Source: a virus
IMG/VR virus record: IMGVR_UViG_3300046820_000595
Location: 1 to 60,967 of that record
Reading direction: 5' to 3' (one strand)
DNA length: 60,967 nt
The notes below the pieces were generated by a model. It worked only from the letters and a program-made list of their open reading frames with translations, was not told where the DNA came from and did no database searches. Each line of letters starts with the position of its first letter. Within the stretch, counting starts at the first letter, position 1. Position numbers and translations under genes: made by a program. Shown in pieces: positions 28,787-35,396 of this stretch.

Positions 28787-29061
28787 AAGTCCAATGCTTT
28801 CTTAACAGCCTTTAGGCAAATGTCATAAATCATCTTGTCTTTTTCTGACAAGGCTCTTCCTTCATCAATCGCGCTATCTCTAATATGATTCATTGCAAGT
28901 TGTGTGGCTTCCAATAATTCTGGAGATGCGGCGGCTAAATAAGCATCAGCATGACGAGAGATAAACCCATCAAAGACAACATGAATTCTGTTTTCAACTT
29001 TAACAAGTTTTTCGTGGTGTATAGTAACCCTCCATGGAGTAGCGCTAATTACTTGGTTCAT
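28783..29061 (-). CDS. conserved small phage protein with ASPELLEA motif (92 aa)
   Basis: The segment YLAAASPELLEATQLAMNHI is the hallmark of a widespread small phage protein family of unknown function (A-APELLEAL pattern). The N-terminus (to residue 35) is a beta-hairpin-like region (WRVTIHHEKLVKVENRIHVVF). Overlaps both neighbours by 4 nt. No function is known. Confidence 0.8.
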   Translation of the reverse strand: MNQVISATPWRVTIHHEKLVKVENRIHVVFDGFISRHADAYLAAASPELLEATQLAMNHIRDSAIDEGRALSEKDKMIYDICLKAVKKALDL

Positions 29062-29468
29062 TTTACTGCTTCAATGTAGTGATATGGAGAGCCTTGAGGT
29101 TTGCCAAAAAATGAATCCGACCATGCAAATTCACCATCAATATATCGGCCTACAGCATAATGAATAGGTGACACAGAAGTCAAAGAGGTTCCTTTATAAA
29201 CCCATTTATTAAGGCCTATTGGCAATGTAGGGAGCGGAATGTCTTGCAAGCCAGGCGGGAACTCATTGTCGCTTTCACTTTGCTCGACAAGAACTTCTGA
29301 AATAACTGGCTTAGACTCAACATAACCAACACATTTCAGGATTTCAAATTTTTGATTGACCTGATAATTCGCCAATCTTTTAGCTTCGGCAATAGCGCTT
29401 TCAAGGTTTTCATGCTTGCGGCTTGGGCCTGATCCATGCCTGTTGTAAACGTAATAGTATTCTTTCAT
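29058..29468 (-). CDS. hypothetical 136-aa protein
   Basis: Unrecognised. The N-terminus MKEYYYVYNRHG and following helix (SAIAEAKRLANYQ) suggest a small alpha/beta domain. The C-terminal half has YAVGRYIDGEFAWSDSFFG, a beta-rich stretch. The start at 29468 is chosen over a longer in-frame extension that would overlap the RNA ligase gene by 80 nt, because TAATATG (stop, 1 nt, start) is a recurring coupling arrangement in this phage. Confidence 0.7.
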   Translation of the reverse strand: MKEYYYVYNRHGSGPSRKHENLESAIAEAKRLANYQVNQKFEILKCVGYVESKPVISEVLVEQSESDNEFPPGLQDIPLPTLPIGLNKWVYKGTSLTSVSPIHYAVGRYIDGEFAWSDSFFGKPQGSPYHYIEAVK

Positions 29469-29469
29469 A

Positions 29470-30123
29470 TTAGTGTTTTGATTTAGGGAGTTCATCTTTG
29501 TCGAGCGTCTTCTTGAAGCCCACATTGGCGGCTGTATGAAAGACAACAATGCCTTCTGGATTCATAAACCCTGGAGCAGCTTGGCTTCCAGTAGCTCCCA
29601 AGTAAGTAAGGGTAGCTTCGATACGCGCCGTATCAAAAATACCTTTGTAAAGAACAGGAACAAGACCTACGCATGGAGGAAGAACATCTTGATATTTTAA
29701 CACTTGTGGATTTTGACTTGGAATGATTTGAGGTTCTTGGCCGTGCAAGCACCAGCGAGTTACATTAAAGAGGCTCAAGCGCCTTTCTGAGAGGCCATAC
29801 TTCCTTTGGATGCCTTGCCCCCACCATTCGCCAAAATGCGTTCCTACGCCAAGTTTGAGCAATTCCTGAGCATTGTCGTAAACCCATGAGGCAAATCCAA
29901 AATTGTCATCAATGAGAGTGATCCATTTGGTTCTACTGCCAGCAAGCATTTTGTAGTTTAAACCATCTGCTCCAAGCCATCCAGTAATAGCGTAAGGGTC
30001 ATCTTTGTGACTGCCTTGCGTAATGTGAATACTAGCATTGGTTCCGTCAATTTTCTCGGTGACGATGCACTCTCTGGATAGTCTGCCCATTTTGGGGAAT
30101 TCTTTAAATGTTGGTGTATTCAT
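29470..30123 (-). CDS. RNA ligase, minimal adenylation-domain type (217 aa)
   Basis: The nucleotidyltransferase motif I is CIVTEKIDGTNAS, with the AMP-accepting Lys at residue 24. Motif III-like FGEWWGQGIQRKYGL lies at about 97-111, and downstream GLVPVLYKGIF and PEGIVVFH resemble motifs IIIa-IV, before a C-terminal Lys-rich GFKKTLDKD-type motif V. This matches the RNA ligase/Rnl2-like family. The usual C-terminal accessory domain is missing (217 residues against about 330 in T4 Rnl2). Expected role is sealing of nicked RNA such as cleaved tRNAs, a common counter to host anticodon nucleases. It is preceded by an unusual structured leader (30146-30240). Confidence 0.85.
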   Translation of the reverse strand: MNTPTFKEFPKMGRLSRECIVTEKIDGTNASIHITQGSHKDDPYAITGWLGADGLNYKMLAGSRTKWITLIDDNFGFASWVYDNAQELLKLGVGTHFGEWWGQGIQRKYGLSERRLSLFNVTRWCLHGQEPQIIPSQNPQVLKYQDVLPPCVGLVPVLYKGIFDTARIEATLTYLGATGSQAAPGFMNPEGIVVFHTAANVGFKKTLDKDELPKSKH

Positions 30124-30145
30124 AATTTGATTTGGTTAAAATTGA

Positions 30146-30240
30146 ATTGCATTAAGTGTCATGTTTTAAAGTCTTTGTGGACAGGCACTCTTCCCATTTA
30201 AGGGATTTATCCTGGGTCGCCACCCCAGCCTTAATGCAAT
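30146..30240 (-). ncRNA. structured RNA element / leader of RNA ligase gene
   Basis: A perfect 11-bp inverted repeat (ATTGCATTAAG and CTTAATGCAAT) closes a 95-nt element containing at least two internal hairpins: CTGGG/CCCAG (30212-30216 with 30224-30228) and TCCC/GGGA (30192-30205). The closing stem ends 22 nt upstream of the RNA ligase ATG on the transcribed strand. A multi-branched fold at that position suggests a regulatory leader or small RNA. It matches no riboswitch class I recognise. Confidence 0.45.
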
Positions 30241-30254
30241 AACCGATTAGTCGG

Positions 30255-30353
30255 TCAGACTGGCTGCACTCTGTCCAGAGCGTGGTTCGTCTTTAGCCAT
30301 TGACTATCTGGTTCACCGATCACCAGCAGGTTTCTCGCGTCCAAGAAAATCAT
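30255..30353 (-). CDS. possible 32-aa ORF or fragment of a decayed gene
   Basis: Begins MIFLDARNLLVIGEP and stops just before the ACCGA/TCGGT hairpin. In another frame a protein-like stretch (TECSQSDRLIGYCIKAG) continues downstream to a stop at 30152-30154 without its own start. A single frameshift near 30290 would join the two, so this may be a broken gene. Confidence 0.3.
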   Translation of the reverse strand: MIFLDARNLLVIGEPDSQWLKTNHALDRVQPV

Positions 30354-30369
30354 TCCCTACTCCGTTGCG

Positions 30370-30477
30370 CTAAACGGGATCACACGTTAATTCGTGCTCG
30401 ATGTTGCGCGACCGACCGCGTGGGAAGGTTCGTGTTGCACCCGTGGTGAAACAGAGGCGTTCTGAGAAAGTTTTCAT
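30370..30477 (-). CDS. possible 35-aa ORF
   Basis: ATG lies 4 nt after the stop of the upstream 92-aa gene (TGAAACCATG), so re-initiation is possible. The product is short, basic and Thr/Arg-rich (begins MKTFSERLCF). No family recognised, and composition alone cannot show that it is translated. Confidence 0.3.
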   Translation of the reverse strand: MKTFSERLCFTTGATRTFPRGRSRNIEHELTCDPV

Positions 30478-30481
30478 GGTT

Positions 30482-30760
30482 TCATCGTGGTGTTGCCAGA
30501 GATTTTGGTGTGATCCACCATTCTTGATATTTCAAAATTTCGCGCCCTGATTTGTCCACCCCAGACGGCTCGAAGCCTCTGAAGTATATTCCATGCGTCG
30601 AAGCCGAAATGATTTCAGGGGTGCGGATTTCAGCGAGTATTCGCCCCATCGTAGTCGTTGGGTCATCCCACCATAGCAATCGCTTTTCATAGCAGGTCAT
30701 AGTCCCGTTGATTGGTTTCGATGGTTTTGGAAGTTGTTTTTGTAGTTTTCCGGTAATCAT
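30482..30760 (-). CDS. hypothetical 92-aa protein
   Basis: Short protein with Lys/Pro/Gln-rich N-terminus (about residues 4-18), then a compact domain containing LLWWDDP, GIYFRGFEPSG and WWITPK aromatic motifs. The ATG at 30760 is chosen over a TTG two codons upstream. GC-richer than the surrounding AT-rich genes, consistent with separate acquisition. Function unknown. Confidence 0.65.
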   Translation of the reverse strand: MITGKLQKQLPKPSKPINGTMTCYEKRLLWWDDPTTTMGRILAEIRTPEIISASTHGIYFRGFEPSGVDKSGREILKYQEWWITPKSLATPR

Positions 30761-30799
30761 AATCAAAGAGGTTAATAAGCGAATGACAGCAGGCGCTCT

Positions 30800-31018
30800 T
30801 TATGTCGACTTAGCTATTGTAAGCGCAACCAATAAAGCATCTACGTCTTCCCATCTCATGCAACCAGCAAGCTTTATATTTGTTTTTTCTTTTCCCATAA
30901 CTATAAATGAGCATCCTTCTAAATTAGACCAGTCATTTACAACTACTTCAATGTTATCATTTTTGACAATGACTTCGCTGACTTTGTTTGTCATTGTTTT
31001 TAGTTCTAAATCTTGCAT
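30800..31018 (-). CDS. hypothetical 72-aa protein
   Basis: Small alpha/beta protein: beta strands around VIVKNDNIEVVVNDW and SFIVMGKEKT, then a C-terminal helix (DALLVALTIAK). The leader on the coding strand contains AACAAACAAAACAACATG, the same A-rich non-SD context found before several other genes here. Unrecognised. Confidence 0.7.
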   Translation of the reverse strand: MQDLELKTMTNKVSEVIVKNDNIEVVVNDWSNLEGCSFIVMGKEKTNIKLAGCMRWEDVDALLVALTIAKST

Positions 31019-31088
31019 GTTGTTTTGTTTGTTGAAATTTGGTGGCCTGTGCGCATCGGCATTGTGAGCTTGACTTATCCTTGGTTGG

Positions 31089-31172
31089 TTACGACCAACA
31101 CTCAGAGGGATTTAGTTGCAGGCTTTCATCCGCAGACCGTTTTATTCTCTGTCTTTCCAGAGTGTCAAACAT
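31089..31172 (-). CDS. possible 27-aa ORF
   Basis: Begins MFDTLERQRIK. Its first codons lie in the first copy of a 21-bp direct repeat, and it ends within a GTTGGT/ACCAAC hairpin. Too short to be confident. It may simply be part of a structured leader for the 72-aa gene. Confidence 0.2.
   Translation of the reverse strand: MFDTLERQRIKRSADESLQLNPSECWS
31146..31166. repeat. 21-bp direct repeat, copy A (intergenic)
   Basis: Identical over 21 bp to 31386-31406 and containing an internal hairpin CTCTG-N6-CAGAG. A shorter relative, CTCTGTCCAGAG, occurs near 30269. This copy is intergenic. Confidence 0.8.
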
Positions 31173-31222
31173 GCGTATTTATTAACCTTCTCCAGCATGT
31201 TAGAGTATGAAAAGTTTTGTGG

Positions 31223-31495
31223 CTAGATGGCACAACCTTGGATCGAATCTGCCATTTTCATAGTTAATCCATCACTATTGAAACCACATTCCAACCCCCG
31301 ATCAGGTCGCTCATTCAGATGTCGTGTTTCATGCCTGAAACCGTATGCTCTATTGAATGCCCTCATTTCGGAGGCTGGGATGTGGTCTCTGTCTTTCCAG
31401 AGTGTCCCGATTTTATACAAGCTATTGGAGAATTGGTTTCTCCGCATTTTCCAAAACTTGCTTTGGGGCCGTGCCTTCCGTCTCGTTGCGGCCAT
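31223..31495 (-). CDS. hypothetical basic 90-aa protein
   Basis: Arg/Lys-rich N-terminus (MAATRRKARPQSKFWK) followed by SLYKIGTLWKDRDHIP and FRHETRHLNERPDRG. The segment TLWKDRD is encoded by the second copy of the 21-bp repeat. No family recognised. A second protein-like frame (31363-31614) overlaps its N-terminus, so the true gene structure could involve a frameshift. GC-rich relative to its surroundings. Confidence 0.5.
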   Translation of the reverse strand: MAATRRKARPQSKFWKMRRNQFSNSLYKIGTLWKDRDHIPASEMRAFNRAYGFRHETRHLNERPDRGLECGFNSDGLTMKMADSIQGCAI

Positions 31496-31614
31496 GCGCT
31501 TCTACTTTCGTAGGGACGACGCAGAAATCTTTGGTAAGCGTTTTTTAGGATGCGCTTCCCCCTTTTGCCCCTGCTCGTTGAGTCCTCCCAATCCGCGAGG
31601 AAATCTTTAGTCAA
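31363..31614 (-). CDS. possible overlapping or frameshifted ORF (83 aa, TTG start)
   Basis: Reads MTKDFLADWEDS then a basic helical stretch (KRILKNAYQRFLRRPYESR) that looks genuinely protein-like up to about residue 38. After that it overlaps the 90-aa frame and loses protein character. Its only start is a TTG lying inside palindrome copy 6. It could be the 5' part of the same gene as 31223-31495, separated by a frameshift. Confidence 0.25.
   Translation of the reverse strand: MTKDFLADWEDSTSRGKRGKRILKNAYQRFLRRPYESRSAWPQRDGRHGPKASFGKCGETNSPIACIKSGHSGKTETTSQPPK
31386..31406. repeat. 21-bp direct repeat, copy B (coding)
   Basis: Exact second copy of the 31146-31166 sequence, here inside the 90-aa ORF. 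The pair spans 240 bp. Confidence 0.8.
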
Positions 31615-31619
31615 CTAAA
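31606..31619 (-). repeat. TTTAG-N4-CTAAA palindrome, copy 6
   Basis: TTTAGTCAACTAAA (TTTAGTTGACTAAA on the - strand) immediately follows the stop codon of the primase-helicase gene, whose last base is at 31620. Confidence 0.85.
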
Positions 31620-33446
31620 TTACGCCCATGGAGCTTTGGAATACATAGGGCGAACAACCCCAGGATTAGCAAGGAAGCGCTTTGTTTCTTTGTCAAACCA
31701 CGTGTTGGTCATCGGTATCTCGCCAGTAGCTCGCTGCTTGCGACAAATCAATTTGCCACATGGAGTTGATTCCCAAAACTCTTGAATTGCTGTTTCTGGA
31801 TAGTCATTGGCTTTCATCTCGGCCATGCGTTCATGTTTGGATACATCACGCCAAACAGTAATAATGTTGTCAGGCATATTACCCCACTCGCTAGCGCCTT
31901 GAATCTCGGCAATTGCGGGTGGACTACTAATGCCTTCTCCACTCTTGCGTGGGTGAGCAACAACATGAACATGCACGGGATAGTTGGAGGCAAAGACACG
32001 AATAGCATCAATAGCTTCAGCTTGGGCTGTATTGTCGCCGCGATCAACATCCATAGTCATAACATTGTCGATGACAAAGTTGGTAACTCCATAGCGTTTG
32101 TGCGCATGGATGAACATATTGATGAGCTTTAATGGGTTGGCTTTTTCCCTGCTCTTGTAGATGAATACGTTTTCACTGAGATACTTGTATGCCACCTCGA
32201 AATCAAGGGAGTTAACAATGTCTCTATTGCCAGTCATGTTCATCAGGATTGAACCAAATGTCCGTTCTGGCGGCTGCTCAAACGAAGCAACTACACTCAT
32301 CACCCCACGCGCAGCTAAATTCGCTACTTGGTTTTGAACTGCTTGTGATTTGCCTTGGCTGGTGTAACCAAACCAAAGGGTAATCTCATGCTTGCGGAAT
32401 GTGAGGTCAAAGCCAGGAATAAAGAATGGGTCACCATCGAGAAGGTAGTCACCGCGCATGAAGTCCATAACGCCGTGCTTCATCTCTACAGCATCAACAA
32501 TCTCGTCAAGCTGACCCTTAGCAGTGGATTCAATCAAGTTGGCAATCTCATTGCCACGATTGGCCTTAAGCATGTCATTGGCATCTTTAAGGGGGAGATT
32601 GACAATGATGCAACGATCAACGCCAAGTCGAGCAGCTACATCAGCAGCGCATTTACGACCAGCATTGTCGTTATCCATGATAAGAACAATAGTGTCAAAG
32701 TAAGAAAGATACTCGTAATCCTCCTTGATCCAGTTCATGTTTGACACTCCAGAGGGAATTGAAACGGCTGGCAATCCAATTTCATACATTGCCATAGCGT
32801 CCCATTGACCTTCAACAATGATCAAACGATCTGAATTTGAGGATGGATCACAAACATCTTTACCAAACAAGTTGTGGATTGGGTTAACGCTGCTCCACAT
32901 AACCTTCTCATTGTTTGGCATCCAATGTTTAGTAAGGCTAAGTTTAGAGTCGCAGTCATAGTGGGGGAAGATTAGCTCGCCTTTAGCGCCAGATTTGACG
33001 TTGTAGGCTTCTAATGTCTTTTGACTAATCTTGCGCGATGCAGCGTAATCAATGCAATCCTTCGTCAATGGCATTAGCGAATTGGCCAACTCATCATAGT
33101 TGGTTGACTTGCTAGAGCCAGAGAAGTTTTGAATTGGGGATACATTAAGGAAATTACCTAACCATGCAATGCTAGCAGGAATAGACATGCCTTTAACCAT
33201 GGATACCAGCTTCCAAGGACTACCCTTGATTGATGGATTAGCATGGTCATAGAACTGCCCAATGTTGTATGCTTTGGTTGAGATACTGAGGCTTTCACCA
33301 GGATTGCCATCAATATCGCCAATGCGATAGCAACCAGTTTGCTTTTTAGCATTTGGGAATAGCGTAAGAACAAACTCATCAATGCGAAATTCTAGCTTCG
33401 CTTTGATTTCCTGTAGATCGTAAATGGTTTTGGTTTCTTTAATCAT
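31620..33446 (-). CDS. DNA primase-helicase, T7 gp4/Twinkle-like (608 aa)
   Basis: The TOPRIM primase core has LIIVEGQWDA (catalytic Glu at about 212) and IMDNDNAGRKC (metal-binding DxD at about 258-260). The RecA-type DnaB-like helicase has Walker A GYTSQGKS (about 360-367), Walker B FVIDN (about 457-461) and a VHVVAHPRK segment (about 493-501). The N-terminus lacks a Cys4 zinc ribbon, so template recognition may differ from T7 gp4. The protein would unwind the fork and prime lagging-strand synthesis. Its start overlaps the upstream gene by 4 nt (ATGA-type coupling). No polymerase gene is adjacent. Confidence 0.93.
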   Translation of the reverse strand: MIKETKTIYDLQEIKAKLEFRIDEFVLTLFPNAKKQTGCYRIGDIDGNPGESLSISTKAYNIGQFYDHANPSIKGSPWKLVSMVKGMSIPASIAWLGNFLNVSPIQNFSGSSKSTNYDELANSLMPLTKDCIDYAASRKISQKTLEAYNVKSGAKGELIFPHYDCDSKLSLTKHWMPNNEKVMWSSVNPIHNLFGKDVCDPSSNSDRLIIVEGQWDAMAMYEIGLPAVSIPSGVSNMNWIKEDYEYLSYFDTIVLIMDNDNAGRKCAADVAARLGVDRCIIVNLPLKDANDMLKANRGNEIANLIESTAKGQLDEIVDAVEMKHGVMDFMRGDYLLDGDPFFIPGFDLTFRKHEITLWFGYTSQGKSQAVQNQVANLAARGVMSVVASFEQPPERTFGSILMNMTGNRDIVNSLDFEVAYKYLSENVFIYKSREKANPLKLINMFIHAHKRYGVTNFVIDNVMTMDVDRGDNTAQAEAIDAIRVFASNYPVHVHVVAHPRKSGEGISSPPAIAEIQGASEWGNMPDNIITVWRDVSKHERMAEMKANDYPETAIQEFWESTPCGKLICRKQRATGEIPMTNTWFDKETKRFLANPGVVRPMYSKAPWA

Positions 33447-33847
33447 TGGTTAATTGTTTTTTTATTAAATTCAGCAATAGCTTCTGTAACTGAAACTAAT
33501 CCGATAATATCTGAAATTGTTCCTACAAGACTTGTGACCAAGTTAACGTGCATAGCATCTGCTAATGGAATCAATGAGATGAAACGTTTAATTTCTTTCT
33601 CGATGATTTCATAGCCGCGATTATCGCTAGCGGTGTCAATTTTTTTGAGTTCTTCGCTCATTTCTCCACTACTCCTAATATCCTCAGTGAGTGCTCCTTG
33701 AATATACGAAGTTAGCTCAATAAAATTGAAGACGATATCTTTTAAGTGCTGATCTTCATCACTCCATTCTCTGTCTTCACTGTGTTCTCGTTCAGGTTTA
33801 TCACTAGGTCGCCCTGTGGTTCCATCAATGCTTTGGTTCTCTTCCAT
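33443..33847 (-). CDS. hypothetical 134-aa protein, long overlap with upstream gene
   Basis: N-terminal 35 residues are acidic, polar and probably disordered. The rest is helical with two hydrophobic helices (HLKDIVFNFIELTSYIQGAL and NLVTSLVGTISDIIGLV). The only ATG before the protein-like region is at 33847, giving a 106-nt out-of-frame overlap with the 3' end of the 324-aa gene. The overlapping part encodes the disordered N-terminus, as is typical of overprinting. Function unknown. Confidence 0.65.
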   Translation of the reverse strand: MEENQSIDGTTGRPSDKPEREHSEDREWSDEDQHLKDIVFNFIELTSYIQGALTEDIRSSGEMSEELKKIDTASDNRGYEIIEKEIKRFISLIPLADAMHVNLVTSLVGTISDIIGLVSVTEAIAEFNKKTINQ

Positions 33848-34716
33848 AAGTTGCTTTCTTTGTCGTAAATGACGTAATCCACAGTAGCGTCTTTGCAGGC
33901 TGCAATTAGGTCTTTGATTTGTGATTTGTCAGTCAATCCAATAATAACTGAATTGCCTAGTCGTTTAATAATGCTAGCCATGCTGCGCACATCTTTAGCG
34001 GAAAGATCAAGCTCAACTGCTTTAGAAAGCAATAGGTCTTTGTCTTCTTTTTCAATCTTGGCGTAATATGCTTCTTTGTGGTGACTGAAGGACAATGGAT
34101 ATTTACGTCCATTATATTCCTTAAACACCCCAACGGCAGTAACGATTGTGTTGTATGCTTTGTCTGAAATCTCAGAAACTTGGCTTACGTCAAACTCATT
34201 GCCAAAGTAGCCTTCGAGTTCTGCTGTAATGCTGCCAAGTAGCCATGTTGAGTAGTCGTCAATTTTGTTTGTGGTTTCACGCGCAACAAAGATGCGATCA
34301 ATGACTTTGTATGCTTGTTCAAGAGTTGGTGGATTGTCAGCACGTAGAGTTGCTTGGCCACCTTCCCTGATAACAAAGTGCTCTGAAATAGGATTGGTGA
34401 CAATCTGAATCATCGCTGCAACATCGTCAGCTTTGTCTTCTGCTTGACCTTCTACAACTTCTTGATATGTAATTACTTCCATGGGCGCGAAGTCGTCACA
34501 TGCTTCTTGTGGCGCTTCTCTCGACAAGCAGACAATGAACTCATCTACTTTCTTCTTGAGAACGCCAGTGTAAGCATCGCTTTTGATACTTTTTCCAGCT
34601 CGATAATTAGCAATCAGTTCTGAAATAATGTCAAAAGGAATCGAATACTCCTCGCTAAGGAATGGGATTTCTTCGTCATTTACAATGACTCCATCTAGAT
34701 AAATGTCTTCACTCAT
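33742..34716 (-). CDS. hypothetical 324-aa protein
   Basis: Acidic alpha/beta protein of unknown family. Contains a helical N-terminal region (FDIISELIANYRAG), a central segment with LEQAYKVIDRIFVARE and YNGRKYPLSFSHHKEAYYAKIEKEDKDLLLSKAVELDLSAKD, which reads like a compact DNA-binding or regulatory module, and a short beta-rich C-terminus. Located between primase-helicase and DUF932, so a replication-linked role is plausible but unproven. The 3' 106 nt are also used in another frame. Confidence 0.75.
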   Translation of the reverse strand: MSEDIYLDGVIVNDEEIPFLSEEYSIPFDIISELIANYRAGKSIKSDAYTGVLKKKVDEFIVCLSREAPQEACDDFAPMEVITYQEVVEGQAEDKADDVAAMIQIVTNPISEHFVIREGGQATLRADNPPTLEQAYKVIDRIFVARETTNKIDDYSTWLLGSITAELEGYFGNEFDVSQVSEISDKAYNTIVTAVGVFKEYNGRKYPLSFSHHKEAYYAKIEKEDKDLLLSKAVELDLSAKDVRSMASIIKRLGNSVIIGLTDKSQIKDLIAACKDATVDYVIYDKESNLWKRTKALMEPQGDLVINLNENTVKTENGVMKIST

Positions 34717-34719
34717 GTT

Positions 34720-35070
34720 TTACTTTTTATTTTTTGTTGTTTTTTTGGGCGTAGAAACCAAGTAGTCTAATACATCGCGCCAAAGTTGCGGAGATAATGA
34801 TTTCTTTGATTCATCTTTATTGAATTTGTGAACAATAAAAGTCTTCAAGCAGATGACTTCAAACTTTACGCTTTTACGTTTCAGGTAATTTGCAAAGCTC
34901 AATGCAGATTTCTCTGAATTGAAATATCGCTTCATCTTTTTGCTGAACTCATTAGACAGAATCATATATTTGTATTTGCTGGGAACAGGAATCGTTCGAT
35001 TCTTAAACCAAAAACAAAATGGCTTCAGCCAAAATGGAGCAGTTAATTTAGTTGGTAGTTTGATTTTCAT
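34720..35070 (-). CDS. hypothetical basic 116-aa protein
   Basis: Very basic throughout, with an aromatic N-terminal stretch (FWLKPFCFWFKNR), a helical middle (EKSALSFANYLKRKSVKF) and a Lys-rich tail (KKTTKNKK). Probably nucleic-acid or membrane binding, but no family recognised. Overlaps the upstream gene by 4 nt. Confidence 0.7.
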   Translation of the reverse strand: MKIKLPTKLTAPFWLKPFCFWFKNRTIPVPSKYKYMILSNEFSKKMKRYFNSEKSALSFANYLKRKSVKFEVICLKTFIVHKFNKDESKKSLSPQLWRDVLDYLVSTPKKTTKNKK

Positions 35071-35378
35071 AATTTATGGCTTTCGATTACAACGCCATTG
35101 AACTCAATGAGATGACATTCACTGGACCTATTGATTAGTAGCAAGCATTTCTCTCTGCTTTCAGAGACTCTGATTAGCTCTCCATCTAAGATAACACCCC
35201 ATAAAACCCTGGTCGATTCTGGAATTGAATTGTATTCCCAACGATCAAAGTCCCATGATGGGCAAACCGTTACTTTCCAAGGGTCATTGCTTCCTGCTTT
35301 TCTGTAGTAAACAGGACTACCTTCAGCGTGTGCTTTAATTGCACGAATTGTTTGTTCTTTATTGATTTCCACTTTCAT
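35067..35378 (-). CDS. hypothetical 103-aa protein
   Basis: Starts MKVEINKEQTIRAIKAHAEG followed by a beta-rich domain (VYYRKAGSNDPWKVTVCPSW, RVLWGVILDGELIRVSES). The ATG lies 4 nt downstream of palindrome copy 7, which also contains the stop codon of the DUF932 gene. Function unknown. Confidence 0.72.
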   Translation of the reverse strand: MKVEINKEQTIRAIKAHAEGSPVYYRKAGSNDPWKVTVCPSWDFDRWEYNSIPESTRVLWGVILDGELIRVSESREKCLLLINRSSECHLIEFNGVVIESHKL

Positions 35379-35382
35379 GATT

Positions 35383-35396
35383 TTTAGTTGGCTAAA
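35383..35396 (-). repeat. TTTAG-N4-CTAAA palindrome, copy 7
   Basis: On the - strand TTTAGCCAACTAAA supplies the last codons and stop of the upstream gene (L-A-N-stop) and ends 4 nt before the next ATG. It spans a stop/start junction. Confidence 0.85.

Larger units (their letters stand above)
30124..30481 (-). other. GC-rich gene-poor stretch with structured leader upstream of RNA ligase
   Basis: A 358-nt gap without any ORF over 36 codons, GC-richer than its flanks. It holds the inverted repeat closed at 30146-30156/30230-30240, an ACCGA/TCGGT hairpin at 30242-30255, a CTCTG/CAGAG hairpin near 30269-30280, and short - strand frames at 30370-30477 (35 codons) and 30255-30353 (32 codons). It may encode a structured RNA or be a decayed gene. 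Protein-like segments in more than one frame make decay or frameshift plausible. Confidence 0.5.

Noticed and set aside
30290-30360. tRNA-like TAGCGCAACGG sequence upstream of the RNA ligase
   Set aside because: It cannot be folded into a cloverleaf: no acceptor pairing and no T loop.
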